The notes under the pieces were generated by a model, which saw only the letters and a list, made by a program, of their open reading frames with translations, had not been told where the DNA came from and did no database searches. A stretch of DNA of 64,000 nt from an uncultured bacterium. GTDB lineage: Bacteria; Bacteroidota; Bacteroidia; Bacteroidales; Bacteroidaceae. Of the stretch, positions 29,182 to 37,754 are shown piece after piece. The stretch is from positions 1-64,000 of the forward strand of contig CAJMQU010000017.1 of the NCBI GenBank assembly GCA_905215555.1. Reading direction: 5' to 3'. The number at the start of each line of letters is the position of its first letter. Positions within the stretch are counted from its first letter, which is position 1. The position numbers and the translations under genes are program-made.

Positions 29182-30621
29182 CTACGCTTTCAATCTGATA
29201 ACAAACCTGCTTCCCTTCCCCAATTCACTTTCCACCGTCAGCGTGCCGCCATGAGCCTCCACAAAGTCCTTTGAGATGGACAAGCCCAGGCCACTGCCTT
29301 GCACCTTCGTACCCGGCACACGGAAATAGCGGTCGAAAATACTTTGATGATAACGCGGGTCGATGCCCTTGCCAAAGTCCTGCACGTACATCTCAATAGT
29401 TCCGTCTTCATGCTTGGCACCAATCACCACACGCCCATTTTCTTTGGAGTAGCGGATGGCGTTGCTCAGAAGATTCGTCAGTACCCAAGCTATCTTTTCA
29501 CTATCCACAAACAGTTTCGGCATCTTCTCGTCGGGATATTCCACTTCTATCTGAATACCAAATTTATCAGCCTGCACCTGATTGGCCTTAATGGCATACT
29601 CAATAAGCTCGATAGGCTTCGTTATCTTCGGCATCATCTGGAGCTTGCCGGCTTCCACTTGTGTCATATTCAGAAGCTCACCGGTGATACCCAACAGACG
29701 GTCGGCATTCTCTTTAATACTTTTCGATAGTTGTTCCTGCTCGTCGTTCAAAGCTCCTACCCGTTTGTCTTCCAGCAATTGCAGACTCATAAGAATGGCA
29801 GAAATAGGCGTTTTCAGTTCATGGGAGATGGTGGAGATGAAGGTGGTCTTGGCAGAGTCCAGCTCCTTGAACTCGGTGATATTCTTCAACAGGATGACGT
29901 CACCCAGGTTTTGCGGTTCGTCCGGATCGGTTTCCGTGTTCATAATCGTGATATAGGACGCCTGAAAATAACTCTCCTTGTTGTCCGCATAGATTTTCAG
30001 CGGTTCCTTCTTTTCACTGGGAGTAATGAGTTCGCGCACCAGACGGCGGAGCAGGTCGTTCTTCAGCGAGAGTTCTTCGGCAGAATGACGGATAACCTCT
30101 TCCCGCTTCAAATTCAGCACGGTGAGCGCCTCTTTGTTGATGAAAAGTATTTCATGCTCCCGGTTCAGGCCGATGATAGGATCGTGAATACTATTCACAA
30201 TGGCTTCCAGAAACTTCTTGGCAGCAAGAATATCGTTCAGTGTGCTGGCACGGTATTCCGTCAGCCGTTCCGCCATGCGGTTGAAGCTGTCGGCCACTGC
30301 GCTGAACTCTTCGTGCCCGCTCATGTCGAGGCGTTTCTCGTAATTGTGATTGGCTATTTCGAAGATGCCGTGCGTCAGTTCCTGAATAGGCTTACTAATG
30401 GAACGGGGTAACCAGACAAGCAGCACGATGCTGGCAAGAATACAGACACCTCCGGTAACGGAAATCCACAACAGAGCACGCTGCAAACCCGGCATGGCGG
30501 CGGGACTGTCCGGTTCGGTAGCCGTCAATATCTGGAGGTTGACGACTGAGAGAGCAACCAGCAGAATAATCATGCCGGAGAGGATGCCCACGCTGAGTAT
30601 TAATTTAGTACGAATATTCAT
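29182..30621 (-). CDS. Membrane sensor histidine kinase (HAMP-PAS-HisKA)
   Basis: 479 residues. Two membrane segments (about 8-28 and 50-72) enclose a short periplasmic loop, followed by HAMP (about 70-125), PAS (about 135-245, VNSIHDPIIGLNREHEILFIN), HisKA with the phospho-His in STISHELKTPISAI near 270, and HATPase with NLLSNAIRYS, DFGKGID and GSGLGLSI. There is a good AGGAG before the start. It lies 21 bp after the truncated KdpD gene as the last gene of the Kdp operon. It probably supplies the kinase half that the KdpD protein lacks, or works with the NtrC-type regulator at 38172-39515. No receiver domain is attached. Confidence 0.9.
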   Translation of the reverse strand: MNIRTKLILSVGILSGMIILLVALSVVNLQILTATEPDSPAAMPGLQRALLWISVTGGVCILASIVLLVWLPRSISKPIQELTHGIFEIANHNYEKRLDMSGHEEFSAVADSFNRMAERLTEYRASTLNDILAAKKFLEAIVNSIHDPIIGLNREHEILFINKEALTVLNLKREEVIRHSAEELSLKNDLLRRLVRELITPSEKKEPLKIYADNKESYFQASYITIMNTETDPDEPQNLGDVILLKNITEFKELDSAKTTFISTISHELKTPISAILMSLQLLEDKRVGALNDEQEQLSKSIKENADRLLGITGELLNMTQVEAGKLQMMPKITKPIELIEYAIKANQVQADKFGIQIEVEYPDEKMPKLFVDSEKIAWVLTNLLSNAIRYSKENGRVVIGAKHEDGTIEMYVQDFGKGIDPRYHQSIFDRYFRVPGTKVQGSGLGLSISKDFVEAHGGTLTVESELGKGSRFVIRLKA

Positions 30622-30642
30622 AACGCTCCTAAGAATTAAATT

Positions 30643-31767
30643 TTATGCAAGTATAATCAAATCTATGTTTGCTTGCGCCAATTCGCTCACAAATTTTCTG
30701 TATTTCAACACCATGAACAAAGATTGCGGAAAGCTAAAGGCAGGACTGCCCATGCAAACAGAAGTAATCTGTCTCTCCTTACAAGTACGGATAATGGCAT
30801 CCAATATATCTTTCGATTGTACCTGGAGGACTTCACCATCCAACTCAGTGACCAGTTTGAAGTGGTTCAGCAGATAACGTTGGCTTGCCAGGTCGATGCG
30901 GTCGGCACTCTCGCGGGGCGTCTGCACATACAGGGCAATGAAAGAAGTATTGTAGCGGGTAGCCAGCCGTGCCGCCTTACGGATGATGCGCCGTGGCGTC
31001 TTCTCATGACTGCTGATGCATGCCAGAAACTTCTCGTGCCGGACACCTACGCTCGAAATGACGACTTCGTTCTCCACCTTCTTCTCCACTCGCAGGGCTA
31101 CTTCCTTCAAGGCCAGTTCACGGAGTTGGAGGATGTTCTCGGTCCGGAAGAAGTTGGCCAGTGCCGTCTGTACCTTCTCCGGGCGATAAATCTTGCCGGC
31201 TTTCAGACGGGTTATCAGTTCTTCGGCAGTCAGGTCGATGTTCACCACCTCGTCCGCTTCCTGAAGGACACTGTCGGGGATGCGCTCTTTGACTTCGATG
31301 CCGGAGATGCCTTGCACTTCTTCGTTCACGCTCTCGATGTGCTGGATGTTGACGGCGGAAATCACGTTGATGCCTTCGTCCAAAAGGTCCATCACGTCCT
31401 GCCAACGCTTTTCGTTACGACTGCCTTCTACGTTGGTATGCGCCAGTTCGTCCACGATGACTATTTCGGGATGGATGCGGATGATACCCTCCAAATCCAT
31501 TTCTTCCAGTTCCTTGCTTTTGTAGAATATCCGGCGGCGGGGGATGACGGGCAGGCCTGCAAGGAGAGCTTCCGTCCCGGCACGTCCGTGGGTTTCGATG
31601 TAGCCGATTTGCACGTCTACGCCGTTGTCCAGCAAGTCGTGGGCTTCCTGGAGCATCCGGTAAGACTTGCCCACACCGGCTATCATGCCGATGTAAATCT
31701 TGAACTTGCCACGACGGGATTTCTTTATCAGGTCGAGGAAGTGTTGCACGTTTTGTTCTCTGTCCAT
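30643..31767 (-). CDS. kdpD: Truncated KdpD: KdpD and UspA domains without kinase
   Basis: 374 residues. Residues about 20-230 are the KdpD sensory domain with a Walker A-like GMIAGVGKSYRML and the conserved VDELAHTN and PRRRIFYK motifs; about 245-374 is a UspA-like domain. Full KdpD proteins (about 890 residues in E. coli) continue with four membrane helices and a histidine kinase, which are absent here. The next gene encodes a separate kinase. KdpD senses potassium limitation or ionic stress and, in some bacteria, binds c-di-AMP through its Usp domain. The protein appears cytosolic. A structured spacer of 97 bases lies between its start and the preceding barrel gene. An AAAGG precedes the start. 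Confidence 0.9.
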   Translation of the reverse strand: MDREQNVQHFLDLIKKSRRGKFKIYIGMIAGVGKSYRMLQEAHDLLDNGVDVQIGYIETHGRAGTEALLAGLPVIPRRRIFYKSKELEEMDLEGIIRIHPEIVIVDELAHTNVEGSRNEKRWQDVMDLLDEGINVISAVNIQHIESVNEEVQGISGIEVKERIPDSVLQEADEVVNIDLTAEELITRLKAGKIYRPEKVQTALANFFRTENILQLRELALKEVALRVEKKVENEVVISSVGVRHEKFLACISSHEKTPRRIIRKAARLATRYNTSFIALYVQTPRESADRIDLASQRYLLNHFKLVTELDGEVLQVQSKDILDAIIRTCKERQITSVCMGSPAFSFPQSLFMVLKYRKFVSELAQANIDLIILA

Positions 31768-31805
31768 ACCTTTAAGTAGTTATCATTATGGGTTAGCTGG
31801 GATTA

Positions 31806-31902
31806 GTAAGTGAGTTGGCATATCATCAATACGGATGATGGGTAGAATCAATGCCAATGATTCTATACTAAGTCATAGAGACAAGATACCTCTGTCACTT
31901 AC
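31806..31902 (-). other. Highly structured spacer RNA with possible pseudoknot in the kdp operon
   Basis: Read on the minus strand. Outer stem GTAAGTGA/TCACTTAC (31895-31902 with 31806-31813); hairpin AGAG/CTCT (31890-31893 with 31877-31880); hairpin TAGAATCA/TGATTCTA (31858-31865 with 31843-31850) whose seven-base loop TTGGCAT (31851-31857) is fully complementary to ATGCCAA at 31815-31821; and hairpin ATCATC/GATGAT (31834-31839 with 31822-31827). The element starts two bases after the barrel stop codon and ends 38 bases before the kdpD start. I do not recognise it as a known riboswitch. Confidence 0.6.
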
Positions 31903-31903
31903 A

Positions 31904-32653
31904 TTAAGGCTTTAAGGTTATGCCAAAGACTAAGTGGGTATCTTCCAAACAAGGATTCCAGATAGCCTGTGCAAATATAGGCAATGAAAACGAGTCTGTT
32001 ATCCTGATAGCCGTAGTAGCTTTCAATGCTACATTGGTAAAGGCAAAACCGGAGTTTCCATATCCTACCGTATAAGTTTCATAAGGAACGAATCCTACGG
32101 TTGCATTCAAACCTACCGACTTCACGCTGAACGGATAGTTCAGTTCACAATAGGAAGAATAGTTTTGCGCGCCTTCCTCATTCTTATCGGCACCGGCAAA
32201 CATGGTATACCAAGCTATGGACAGGGTAAACTTCTCGCAAGGCAACGTATAGGCCAGACCAGCTTCAAAGAAATGTGCCGTCTCATGACTTTTGAAGTTG
32301 AAATACTGCCGGGCACCCTGTCCCGCCCACCAAAGGCTTGCCACAGACAGTGACAGACCGGACTCGCCGAATGCGTAAGCTGCCGTCAGGTCTATCTCCT
32401 TGTTTGCCTGGCCTTCGGTAGATTTATAACCGTCGAAGTCTGTGGAACCCCACGCAGTCAGAGAGAATCCGCCAATGCCGAAACCCAGTGTAGGTTGGAA
32501 GCTGGCTCCCGTCTGATATACGCCGCGCCAGACGTAAGAGCTTACTAAATCACCCTGCACGGTAAATTCCTGTGCCTTCACATCGTTTGTCCCGAAAAAA
32601 CATGCAGCAACAATGGCTGCCGCTACTAAAAATGTTCTTTTTATTTGTTTCAT
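31904..32653 (-). CDS. Kdp-associated outer-membrane beta-barrel protein
   Basis: 249 residues with a signal peptide ending near DVKAQ. The mature part alternates short beta strands and turns (FTVQGDLVSSYVWRGVYQTG, LGFGIGGFSLTAWGS, EAGLAYTLPC) and ends in VFGITLKP, consistent with a 10-12-strand barrel. It resembles TorF/putative porin-like families from pattern only; no specific function is known. It sits inside the Kdp operon between kdpC and the truncated kdpD, so it may help ions or osmolytes cross the outer membrane under potassium limitation. That is inference from position. Structured spacers flank it on both sides. Confidence 0.75.
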   Translation of the reverse strand: MKQIKRTFLVAAAIVAACFFGTNDVKAQEFTVQGDLVSSYVWRGVYQTGASFQPTLGFGIGGFSLTAWGSTDFDGYKSTEGQANKEIDLTAAYAFGESGLSLSVASLWWAGQGARQYFNFKSHETAHFFEAGLAYTLPCEKFTLSIAWYTMFAGADKNEEGAQNYSSYCELNYPFSVKSVGLNATVGFVPYETYTVGYGNSGFAFTNVALKATTAIRITDSFSLPIFAQAIWNPCLEDTHLVFGITLKP

Positions 32654-32674
32654 AATTCATTCAATTTACAAAAG

Positions 32675-32750
32675 AGAGAGGCGTGTCTCCGTCCACCCTG
32701 TTTTTAGACATCACCATGGCAAAATATGAACGGAGCCTGTCTGCCTCTCT
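32675..32750 (-). other. Large stem-loop in the kdpC-barrel gene spacer
   Basis: AGAGAGGC (32675-32682) pairs with GCCTCTCT (32743-32750), and inside it CTCCGT pairs with ACGGAG (near 32687-32692 and 32730-32735). The enclosed loop is about 37 bases. It lies in the 150-bp spacer upstream of the barrel gene. It could control translation or processing of the downstream message. Confidence 0.6.
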
Positions 32751-32803
32751 TCTACCAACCTAAAGTTATGTTCTGATTATTAATGATTTGTTACTTTGTG
32801 AAA

Positions 32804-33403
32804 TTATTTATCCATTGTTTCGGAAGACGTAAGCTTGCCAGCCTCTTCGAGTGCAATATTCAGCTTCAGTACATTCACTTTCGCCGTCCCGAAAAGCCCG
32901 AGCAACGGTTTCTGTACTGCCTCGTCCACCATACTTTTGACTTTCGCCTCATCCATGCCACGAGCCTGAGTCACACGCTTCACCTGCACATAAGCACATG
33001 CAGGAGTGATGTCCGGATCCAGTCCAGAGGCACTGGCCGTCACCATTTCAGCCGGAACATCCTTGCGCTGCAAATACGGATGGTGCACCAGGAACGTGTC
33101 GATGCGGGCTTCCACTTCCGCCAGATATTCCTCATTCGTAGGACCTTTGTTGCTGCCTGACGAACTGGAAGCATCGTAACCGTCTCCGGCAGACGAGGGA
33201 CGTCCCCAGAAATAAATATCCTTTGTAAACATCTGCCCCACATTGGCAGCACCCACCACTTTACCGTTCAGGGTAGCGACTTCCGCATTACCGCCATTCG
33301 GTCCTGCTACCTGGGCGAATATCCACAGGACAAGTATATAGAACACTGAAAAGAACACGCAAAAAGCAAGTGTTATTTTGAGGGATTTCAATAGAGTTTT
33401 CAT
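32804..33403 (-). CDS. kdpC: Potassium-transporting ATPase KdpC subunit
   Basis: 199 residues from the ATG at 33403 (MKTLLKSLKITLAFC); an upstream in-frame extension to 33496 overlaps kdpB and reads as non-family sequence, so it is rejected. A single membrane helix (about 10-32) is followed by a periplasmic domain with the family motifs SAGDGYDASSSSGSNKGPTN, DGLDPDITPACAYVQVKRV-like sequence (SGLDPDITPA) and LLGLFGTAKVNVLKLN near the C-terminus. KdpC stabilises the KdpFABC complex. It lies 73 bp after kdpB. Confidence 0.95.
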   Translation of the reverse strand: MKTLLKSLKITLAFCVFFSVFYILVLWIFAQVAGPNGGNAEVATLNGKVVGAANVGQMFTKDIYFWGRPSSAGDGYDASSSSGSNKGPTNEEYLAEVEARIDTFLVHHPYLQRKDVPAEMVTASASGLDPDITPACAYVQVKRVTQARGMDEAKVKSMVDEAVQKPLLGLFGTAKVNVLKLNIALEEAGKLTSSETMDK

Positions 33404-33476
33404 TTTCTTTTTATTTATTAGTTTTGTTATTATCAGGCCTCCTTCCGCAAGGAAACCCGGCCGGGGCGCCTCGCCC

Positions 33477-35525
33477 CTAAAAGAATAGACTGACAATCAT
33501 ATCTATCAATTTGATACCGACGAACGGAACAATGACACCACCCAAACCATAGATGAGCAGGTTGCGGCGAAGCAATGCACTGGCACCTATCGGCTTGTAT
33601 TGCACACCACGCAGCGCCAACGGAATCAGGATAGGAATAATGATTGCATTAAAGATGATCGCCGAAAGTATAGCCGTTTCCGGACTGTGCAATCCCATCA
33701 CATTCAGCGGTGCCAACTGCGGTATGGCAACCATGAACAAGGCGGGGATAATGGCAAAGTACTTCGCCACATCATTTGCAATAGAGAAAGTGGTCAGCGT
33801 GCCGCGCGTCATCAACAGTTGCTTGCCGATTTCCACAATCTCAATCAACTTGGTCGGGTCATTGTCCAGGTCCACCATGTTACCGGCTTCCTTGGCGGCC
33901 TGCGTACCGCTGTTCATGGCAACGCCCACGTTGGCCTGCGCCAGTGCCGGAGCATCATTCGTACCGTCACCCATCATTGCCACCAGCTTACCGGATTGCT
34001 GTTCCTTCTTGATGTACTCCATCTTGTCCTCCGGTTTGGCCTCGGCTATGAAGTCGTCCACACCGGCTTTTTCGGCAATATACTTTGCCGTCAGCGGGTT
34101 GTCACCGGTCACCATCACCGTCTTCACACCCATCTTGCGCAGACGCTCGAAACGTTCCTGAATACCCGGTTTGATGATATCCTGCAACTCTATAACGCCG
34201 ACCACCTTCCGGCCCACACACACCACCAGCGGAGTACCGCCATTGCTTGAGATTGCAGCTATCGCATCTTCTATCTCTTTCGGGAAACGGTTTCCGGCAC
34301 TCTCCACAATCTTGCGGATAGCGTCGAAAGCGCCTTTACGTATCTCGGTGCCATCCGGCAAGTCCACACCGGAACATTTAGTCTCGGCAGTAAACTTAAT
34401 CATGCGGGCACCCGTGACGCTCAAATCGCGCATACGGCGCCCCATTTCACGTCCCAGTTCGATGATGGACTTGCCTTCCGGTGTTTCATCAGAAAGGGAG
34501 GAGAGCAGGCAGGCTTCCACGAAATCGGGTTCGTTCACTCCGGGAGCGGCATAGAACTTTGTTGCCTTGCGATTACCGATAGTGATGGTGCCCGTCTTGT
34601 CCAGCAACAGCGTGTCGATGTCTCCGGCAGTCTCCACAGCCTTACCCGATTTAGTGATTACATTAGCACGGAGCGCACGGTCCATACCTGCAATGCCGAT
34701 GGCGGAAAGCAAACCGCCGATAGTGGTCGGTATCAGGCAGACAAACAGGGAGAGGATGGCTGCGATGGATATGTACGTTCCCGGATGGTCGATGTTCGTA
34801 TAGTCAGCCATCGGAATCAGCGTCACGCAGACAATCACGAATACCAGTGTGAAACCTGCCAGGAGGATGGTGAGTGCAATCTCATTCGGTGTCTTCTTGC
34901 GGGTGGCACCTTCCACCAGCGCAATCATCTTGTCGAGGAAGCTCTCGCCCGGTTGCTGGGTCACCAGTACCTTTATCTTGTCAGACAACACCTTCGTGCC
35001 GCCCGTTACGGAGCTCTTATCGCCACCCGCCTCACGAATCACCGGGGCGGACTCTCCCGTAATGGCACTCTCGTCGATAGATGCCAGACCTTCTACAATC
35101 TCGCCGTCGGCGGGAATGGTGTCTCCGGCTTCACAAATAAAGTAATCTCCCTTCTTCAACCGTGAGCTACTGATGGTACGCACTTTACCGTCAATCAATA
35201 TCTTGGCGGGAGTCTCCTCACGCGTCTTGCGCAAGCTGTCGGCCTGTGCCTTGCCGCGTGCTTCGGCAATGGCCTCGGCAAAGTTGGCAAACAGCAGGGT
35301 GACGAACAGGATGACGAACACGAGGAAGTTATATCCGAATGTTCCGTATTCCGGGGTGCCCAGCGAGAGGAGGCACACCACCAGCATCACCAGTGTCACA
35401 AGTTCCACCGTGAACATTATCGGGTTCTTTATCATCATTCGCGGGTTCAGCTTCACGAATGATTGCTTCAAGCTTTCCACTACTTGCTCCTTCTGAAACA
35501 GAGAAGCTGATTTCTTATCTTTCAT
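33477..35525 (-). CDS. kdpB: Potassium-transporting P-type ATPase KdpB subunit
   Basis: 682 residues, normal length. The phosphorylated Asp is in LLLDKTGTIT near residue 307, the same position as in E. coli KdpB. Other P-type motifs are present: ITGESAPV in the actuator domain (TGES), KGAFDAI for nucleotide binding, and MVTGDNPLTAK and MMGDGTNDAPALAQA in the P domain. Seven membrane helices are predicted. KdpB hydrolyses ATP to drive potassium entry through KdpA. It starts 19 bp after kdpA. Confidence 0.98.
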   Translation of the reverse strand: MKDKKSASLFQKEQVVESLKQSFVKLNPRMMIKNPIMFTVELVTLVMLVVCLLSLGTPEYGTFGYNFLVFVILFVTLLFANFAEAIAEARGKAQADSLRKTREETPAKILIDGKVRTISSSRLKKGDYFICEAGDTIPADGEIVEGLASIDESAITGESAPVIREAGGDKSSVTGGTKVLSDKIKVLVTQQPGESFLDKMIALVEGATRKKTPNEIALTILLAGFTLVFVIVCVTLIPMADYTNIDHPGTYISIAAILSLFVCLIPTTIGGLLSAIGIAGMDRALRANVITKSGKAVETAGDIDTLLLDKTGTITIGNRKATKFYAAPGVNEPDFVEACLLSSLSDETPEGKSIIELGREMGRRMRDLSVTGARMIKFTAETKCSGVDLPDGTEIRKGAFDAIRKIVESAGNRFPKEIEDAIAAISSNGGTPLVVCVGRKVVGVIELQDIIKPGIQERFERLRKMGVKTVMVTGDNPLTAKYIAEKAGVDDFIAEAKPEDKMEYIKKEQQSGKLVAMMGDGTNDAPALAQANVGVAMNSGTQAAKEAGNMVDLDNDPTKLIEIVEIGKQLLMTRGTLTTFSIANDVAKYFAIIPALFMVAIPQLAPLNVMGLHSPETAILSAIIFNAIIIPILIPLALRGVQYKPIGASALLRRNLLIYGLGGVIVPFVGIKLIDMIVSLFF

Positions 35526-35544
35526 AATCTTCTTTTTCTTCTAC

Positions 35545-37251
35545 TTACAAACTAAAATGTTCAGCAATCGTACTCAACGCATGTACCGGGAAGAATGACA
35601 GTGCAGCCACAATGAAGATAACCGCAAAAGTCATCACACCAAACGTCAATGTATCCGTTTTCAGCGTGCCGGCACTCTCCGGAATAAACTTCTTCTGCGC
35701 CAGCAAACCGGCAATCGCCACCTGTCCTATGATAGGAATGAAACGGCTCAGAATAAGTACCCAACCGCATGAGTAATTCCAGAAATACGTATTATCACCC
35801 AGTCCCTCGAAGCCGGAACCGTTATTTGCCGCGCACGACGTAAATTCATACAGTTGCTCGCTCAAACCGTGGAAACCGGGGTTATTCAGCCAACCTCCCT
35901 CACTTGCCACAAAATCGGGATGATGGGCAAAGAGATAACTGGACAGTGCCGTGCCCACCAGAATCACAAACGGATGGAGCAGCGCCACAATGGTAGCGAT
36001 CTTCATTTCCCGTGCCTCCACCTTCTTACCGAGGAATTCCGGTGTACGCCCCACTATCAGTCCGCTGATGAACACTGCGATGATGATGAAGGTATAATAG
36101 TTCATCCATCCCACACCGACACCGCCGAACCAGGTGTTAATCTGCATGTTCAGCATCTCCATCAGTCCGCTGAGGGGCATGGTAGAGTCGTGCATACCGT
36201 TTACCGAACCGTTAGAAGTCACCGTGGTCGTAATGCTCCACAGAGCCGTGGCACCGGAACCGAGGCGCACTTCCTTACCTTCCATCGCTCCGCCTGTCTG
36301 CGCAATACCCATGTCGTCGATGCGCGGGTTGCCGTTCATCTCCTGATATACATTGATGCCCACGCCCGTCAGATAAGCAAAGAGCATCATACCGAAGATG
36401 CTATAAGCCAGCTTCTTGCGTTTGGAGTAGAAACCGAGTGCGAAGACCATTGCCATCGGGATAATGAGGATAGACCAGCACTCTGCCATATTCGTCAGGT
36501 ACGACGGGTTCTCCAACGGATGCGATGAGTTCACACCGAAATAACCGCCGCCATTAGTACCCAATTGCTTGATGGGCACGATGGCAGCCGCAGGACCTTG
36601 TGAAACCATCTGTTCCTGCCCTTCGAGCGTGGTCACTTCCATCTTTTCGTCAAAGCCCATCGGGGTACCTTCTATAATAAGGATGAAACCCACAATCAGC
36701 GAAAGCGGTAACAGGATACGGGTGCAACTCAGCACCAAGAAGTTCCAGAAGTTACCTATCGTCTTAGTCGTCTTCACGGAGATGGACTTCATGATACCTG
36801 CCATAGCCGCCATACCCGTTGCAGCCGTAATAAACTGGAAAAGCATGATGACAAATAACTGCGTGAAGTAAGTCAGCCCGCTCTCACCGGAATAGTGCTG
36901 CAAGTTACAGTTCACCATAAAACTGATGCAGGTGTTGAATGCCTGATCCGGCGTCTGCGGGCCATTGCCGTCCGGGTTCAGCGGTAGCCAGCCTTGGCTG
37001 ACCAACAGCACCATGCCCCACACAAACCAGAAAGCGTTTAATATCAGAAGTGCTTTCAGGAACTGTTTCCAGTTCATTTCCTCAGCGGAGTTGATGCCAC
37101 ACACTTTAAAAATAAGTCTCTCAATCGGCTTCATGAAGTCCGACCATGTTTTTTGTCCTTTATAGACCTTTGCAATATATTTTCCCAGTGGGTAAGCCAG
37201 CACCACCATCAGGACAATTTGCAGGACTACACCTAAAATTTCTGTGTTCAT
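35545..37251 (-). CDS. kdpA: Potassium-transporting ATPase KdpA channel subunit
   Basis: 568 residues and about ten membrane helices. The fourfold repeated selectivity-filter elements typical of KdpA are visible, for example QLGTNGGGYFGVNSSHP and TSCAANNGSGFEGL, with TCISFMVNCNLQHYSGE as the first repeat. KdpA is related to the SKT potassium channels and gives the complex its micromolar affinity. It lies 43 bp after kdpF and 19 bp before kdpB. Confidence 0.98.
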   Translation of the reverse strand: MNTEILGVVLQIVLMVVLAYPLGKYIAKVYKGQKTWSDFMKPIERLIFKVCGINSAEEMNWKQFLKALLILNAFWFVWGMVLLVSQGWLPLNPDGNGPQTPDQAFNTCISFMVNCNLQHYSGESGLTYFTQLFVIMLFQFITAATGMAAMAGIMKSISVKTTKTIGNFWNFLVLSCTRILLPLSLIVGFILIIEGTPMGFDEKMEVTTLEGQEQMVSQGPAAAIVPIKQLGTNGGGYFGVNSSHPLENPSYLTNMAECWSILIIPMAMVFALGFYSKRKKLAYSIFGMMLFAYLTGVGINVYQEMNGNPRIDDMGIAQTGGAMEGKEVRLGSGATALWSITTTVTSNGSVNGMHDSTMPLSGLMEMLNMQINTWFGGVGVGWMNYYTFIIIAVFISGLIVGRTPEFLGKKVEAREMKIATIVALLHPFVILVGTALSSYLFAHHPDFVASEGGWLNNPGFHGLSEQLYEFTSCAANNGSGFEGLGDNTYFWNYSCGWVLILSRFIPIIGQVAIAGLLAQKKFIPESAGTLKTDTLTFGVMTFAVIFIVAALSFFPVHALSTIAEHFSL

Positions 37252-37294
37252 TTCTCTAATTCATTAATAGAATGATACCTTAATTGCCAATTGA

Positions 37295-37375
37295 CTAAAA
37301 CTTCTCCGGTTTTACGAGTACATACATCAAATACCCGAAAACCGCAATACCTAATACAAATAATGTTGTGTACAT
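37295..37375 (-). CDS. kdpF: KdpF small membrane subunit
   Basis: A 26-residue ORF, MYTTLFVLGIAVFGYLMYVL followed by VKPEKF. One hydrophobic helix with a short basic tail and the ending K-P-E-x-F are characteristic of KdpF, whose ending is usually RPE-x-F. A strong AAGGAG lies upstream of the ATG at 37375. KdpF stabilises the Kdp complex. Its position directly before kdpA supports the call. Confidence 0.92.
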   Translation of the reverse strand: MYTTLFVLGIAVFGYLMYVLVKPEKF

Positions 37376-37390
37376 AATTCTCTCTCCTTC

Positions 37391-37486
37391 TTAAATCTTT
37401 TCAAACCAATCCACACATTTCCAGAACAGCCCGAAAGCGAGCAACCCGCTCAACAGGCAGAAAATAAATGAAATCGTTATTCCCAT
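37391..37486 (-). CDS. 31-residue membrane micropeptide at the head of the kdp operon
   Basis: The ORF reads MGITISFIFCLLSGLLAFGL then FWKCVDWFEKI, one predicted helix with a short charged tail. AAAGG is upstream at suitable spacing. Only 15 bp separate it from kdpF, whose SD lies in the gap, and it is the first gene after the sigma-54-like promoter. I do not recognise a family. It may be an extra KdpFABC-associated peptide or a leader peptide. The sequence is not a second KdpF, since it lacks the PE-x-F ending. Confidence 0.7.
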   Translation of the reverse strand: MGITISFIFCLLSGLLAFGLFWKCVDWFEKI

Positions 37487-37535
37487 GTCTTTTACCTTTT
37501 TAAAATTGATACTATTATTTCATCGTGCTAAGGTA

Positions 37536-37551
37536 TGCCAATTGCGTGCCA
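37536..37551 (-). promoter_or_regulatory. Sigma-54 (RpoN) promoter of the kdp operon
   Basis: The minus strand reads TGGCACGCAATTGGCA. It matches the -24/-12 consensus TGGCACG-N4-TTGCA except for one base, with exactly 10 bases between the invariant GG and GC. Transcription would start near 37524, giving a leader of about 38 bases to the micropeptide gene. An NtrC-type activator is encoded 0.6 kb away. Confidence 0.8.
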
Positions 37552-37623
37552 GACATGCAGGATAGTGCATAACAGTCTAATATCCAAGATTGTGAGGGTT
37601 ACAAACAGAAAAGTATAAAACAG

Positions 37624-37652
37624 AAATACCCTTTCAAAATGAAAGGGTATTT
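37624..37652. promoter_or_regulatory. 12-bp perfect inverted repeat upstream of the sigma-54 promoter
   Basis: AAATACCCTTTC and GAAAGGGTATTT are separated by five bases. It is centred roughly 115 bases upstream of the predicted start site, the usual distance for an enhancer of a sigma-54 activator. It also follows the minus-strand nucleotidyltransferase gene and is followed on that strand by a T-rich stretch, so a terminator is an alternative. Confidence 0.55.
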
Positions 37653-37754
37653 ATCAAAATAGGGCGAGATGATGAGTATTAAAGAGAAATGAGAATGTAT
37701 TTAATCGGGACACTCTTCATGTATCAACCTTTCCATCGCATCAATGTTTCTCCT

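Noticed and set aside
30673..31779. A 368-codon open frame antisense to the whole truncated kdpD gene
   Set aside because: The minus strand encodes a clear KdpD/UspA protein. The antisense product has no signal, domain or recognisable motif and follows from codon bias.
31806..31902. Assignment as a c-di-AMP (ydaO) or other named riboswitch
   Set aside because: The conserved core sequences of the classes I remember are not present. Only generic structure can be claimed.
33404..33496. Longer KdpC starting at 33496
   Set aside because: The extra 31 residues overlap kdpB, are unlike KdpC N-termini, and the helix begins right after the ATG at 33403.
37701..37736. 11-codon frame (MERLIHEECPD) as the remnant of a HEPN toxin gene
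   Set aside because: It is too short to match to any family, so it is mentioned only as a possibility under the solo nucleotidyltransferase.
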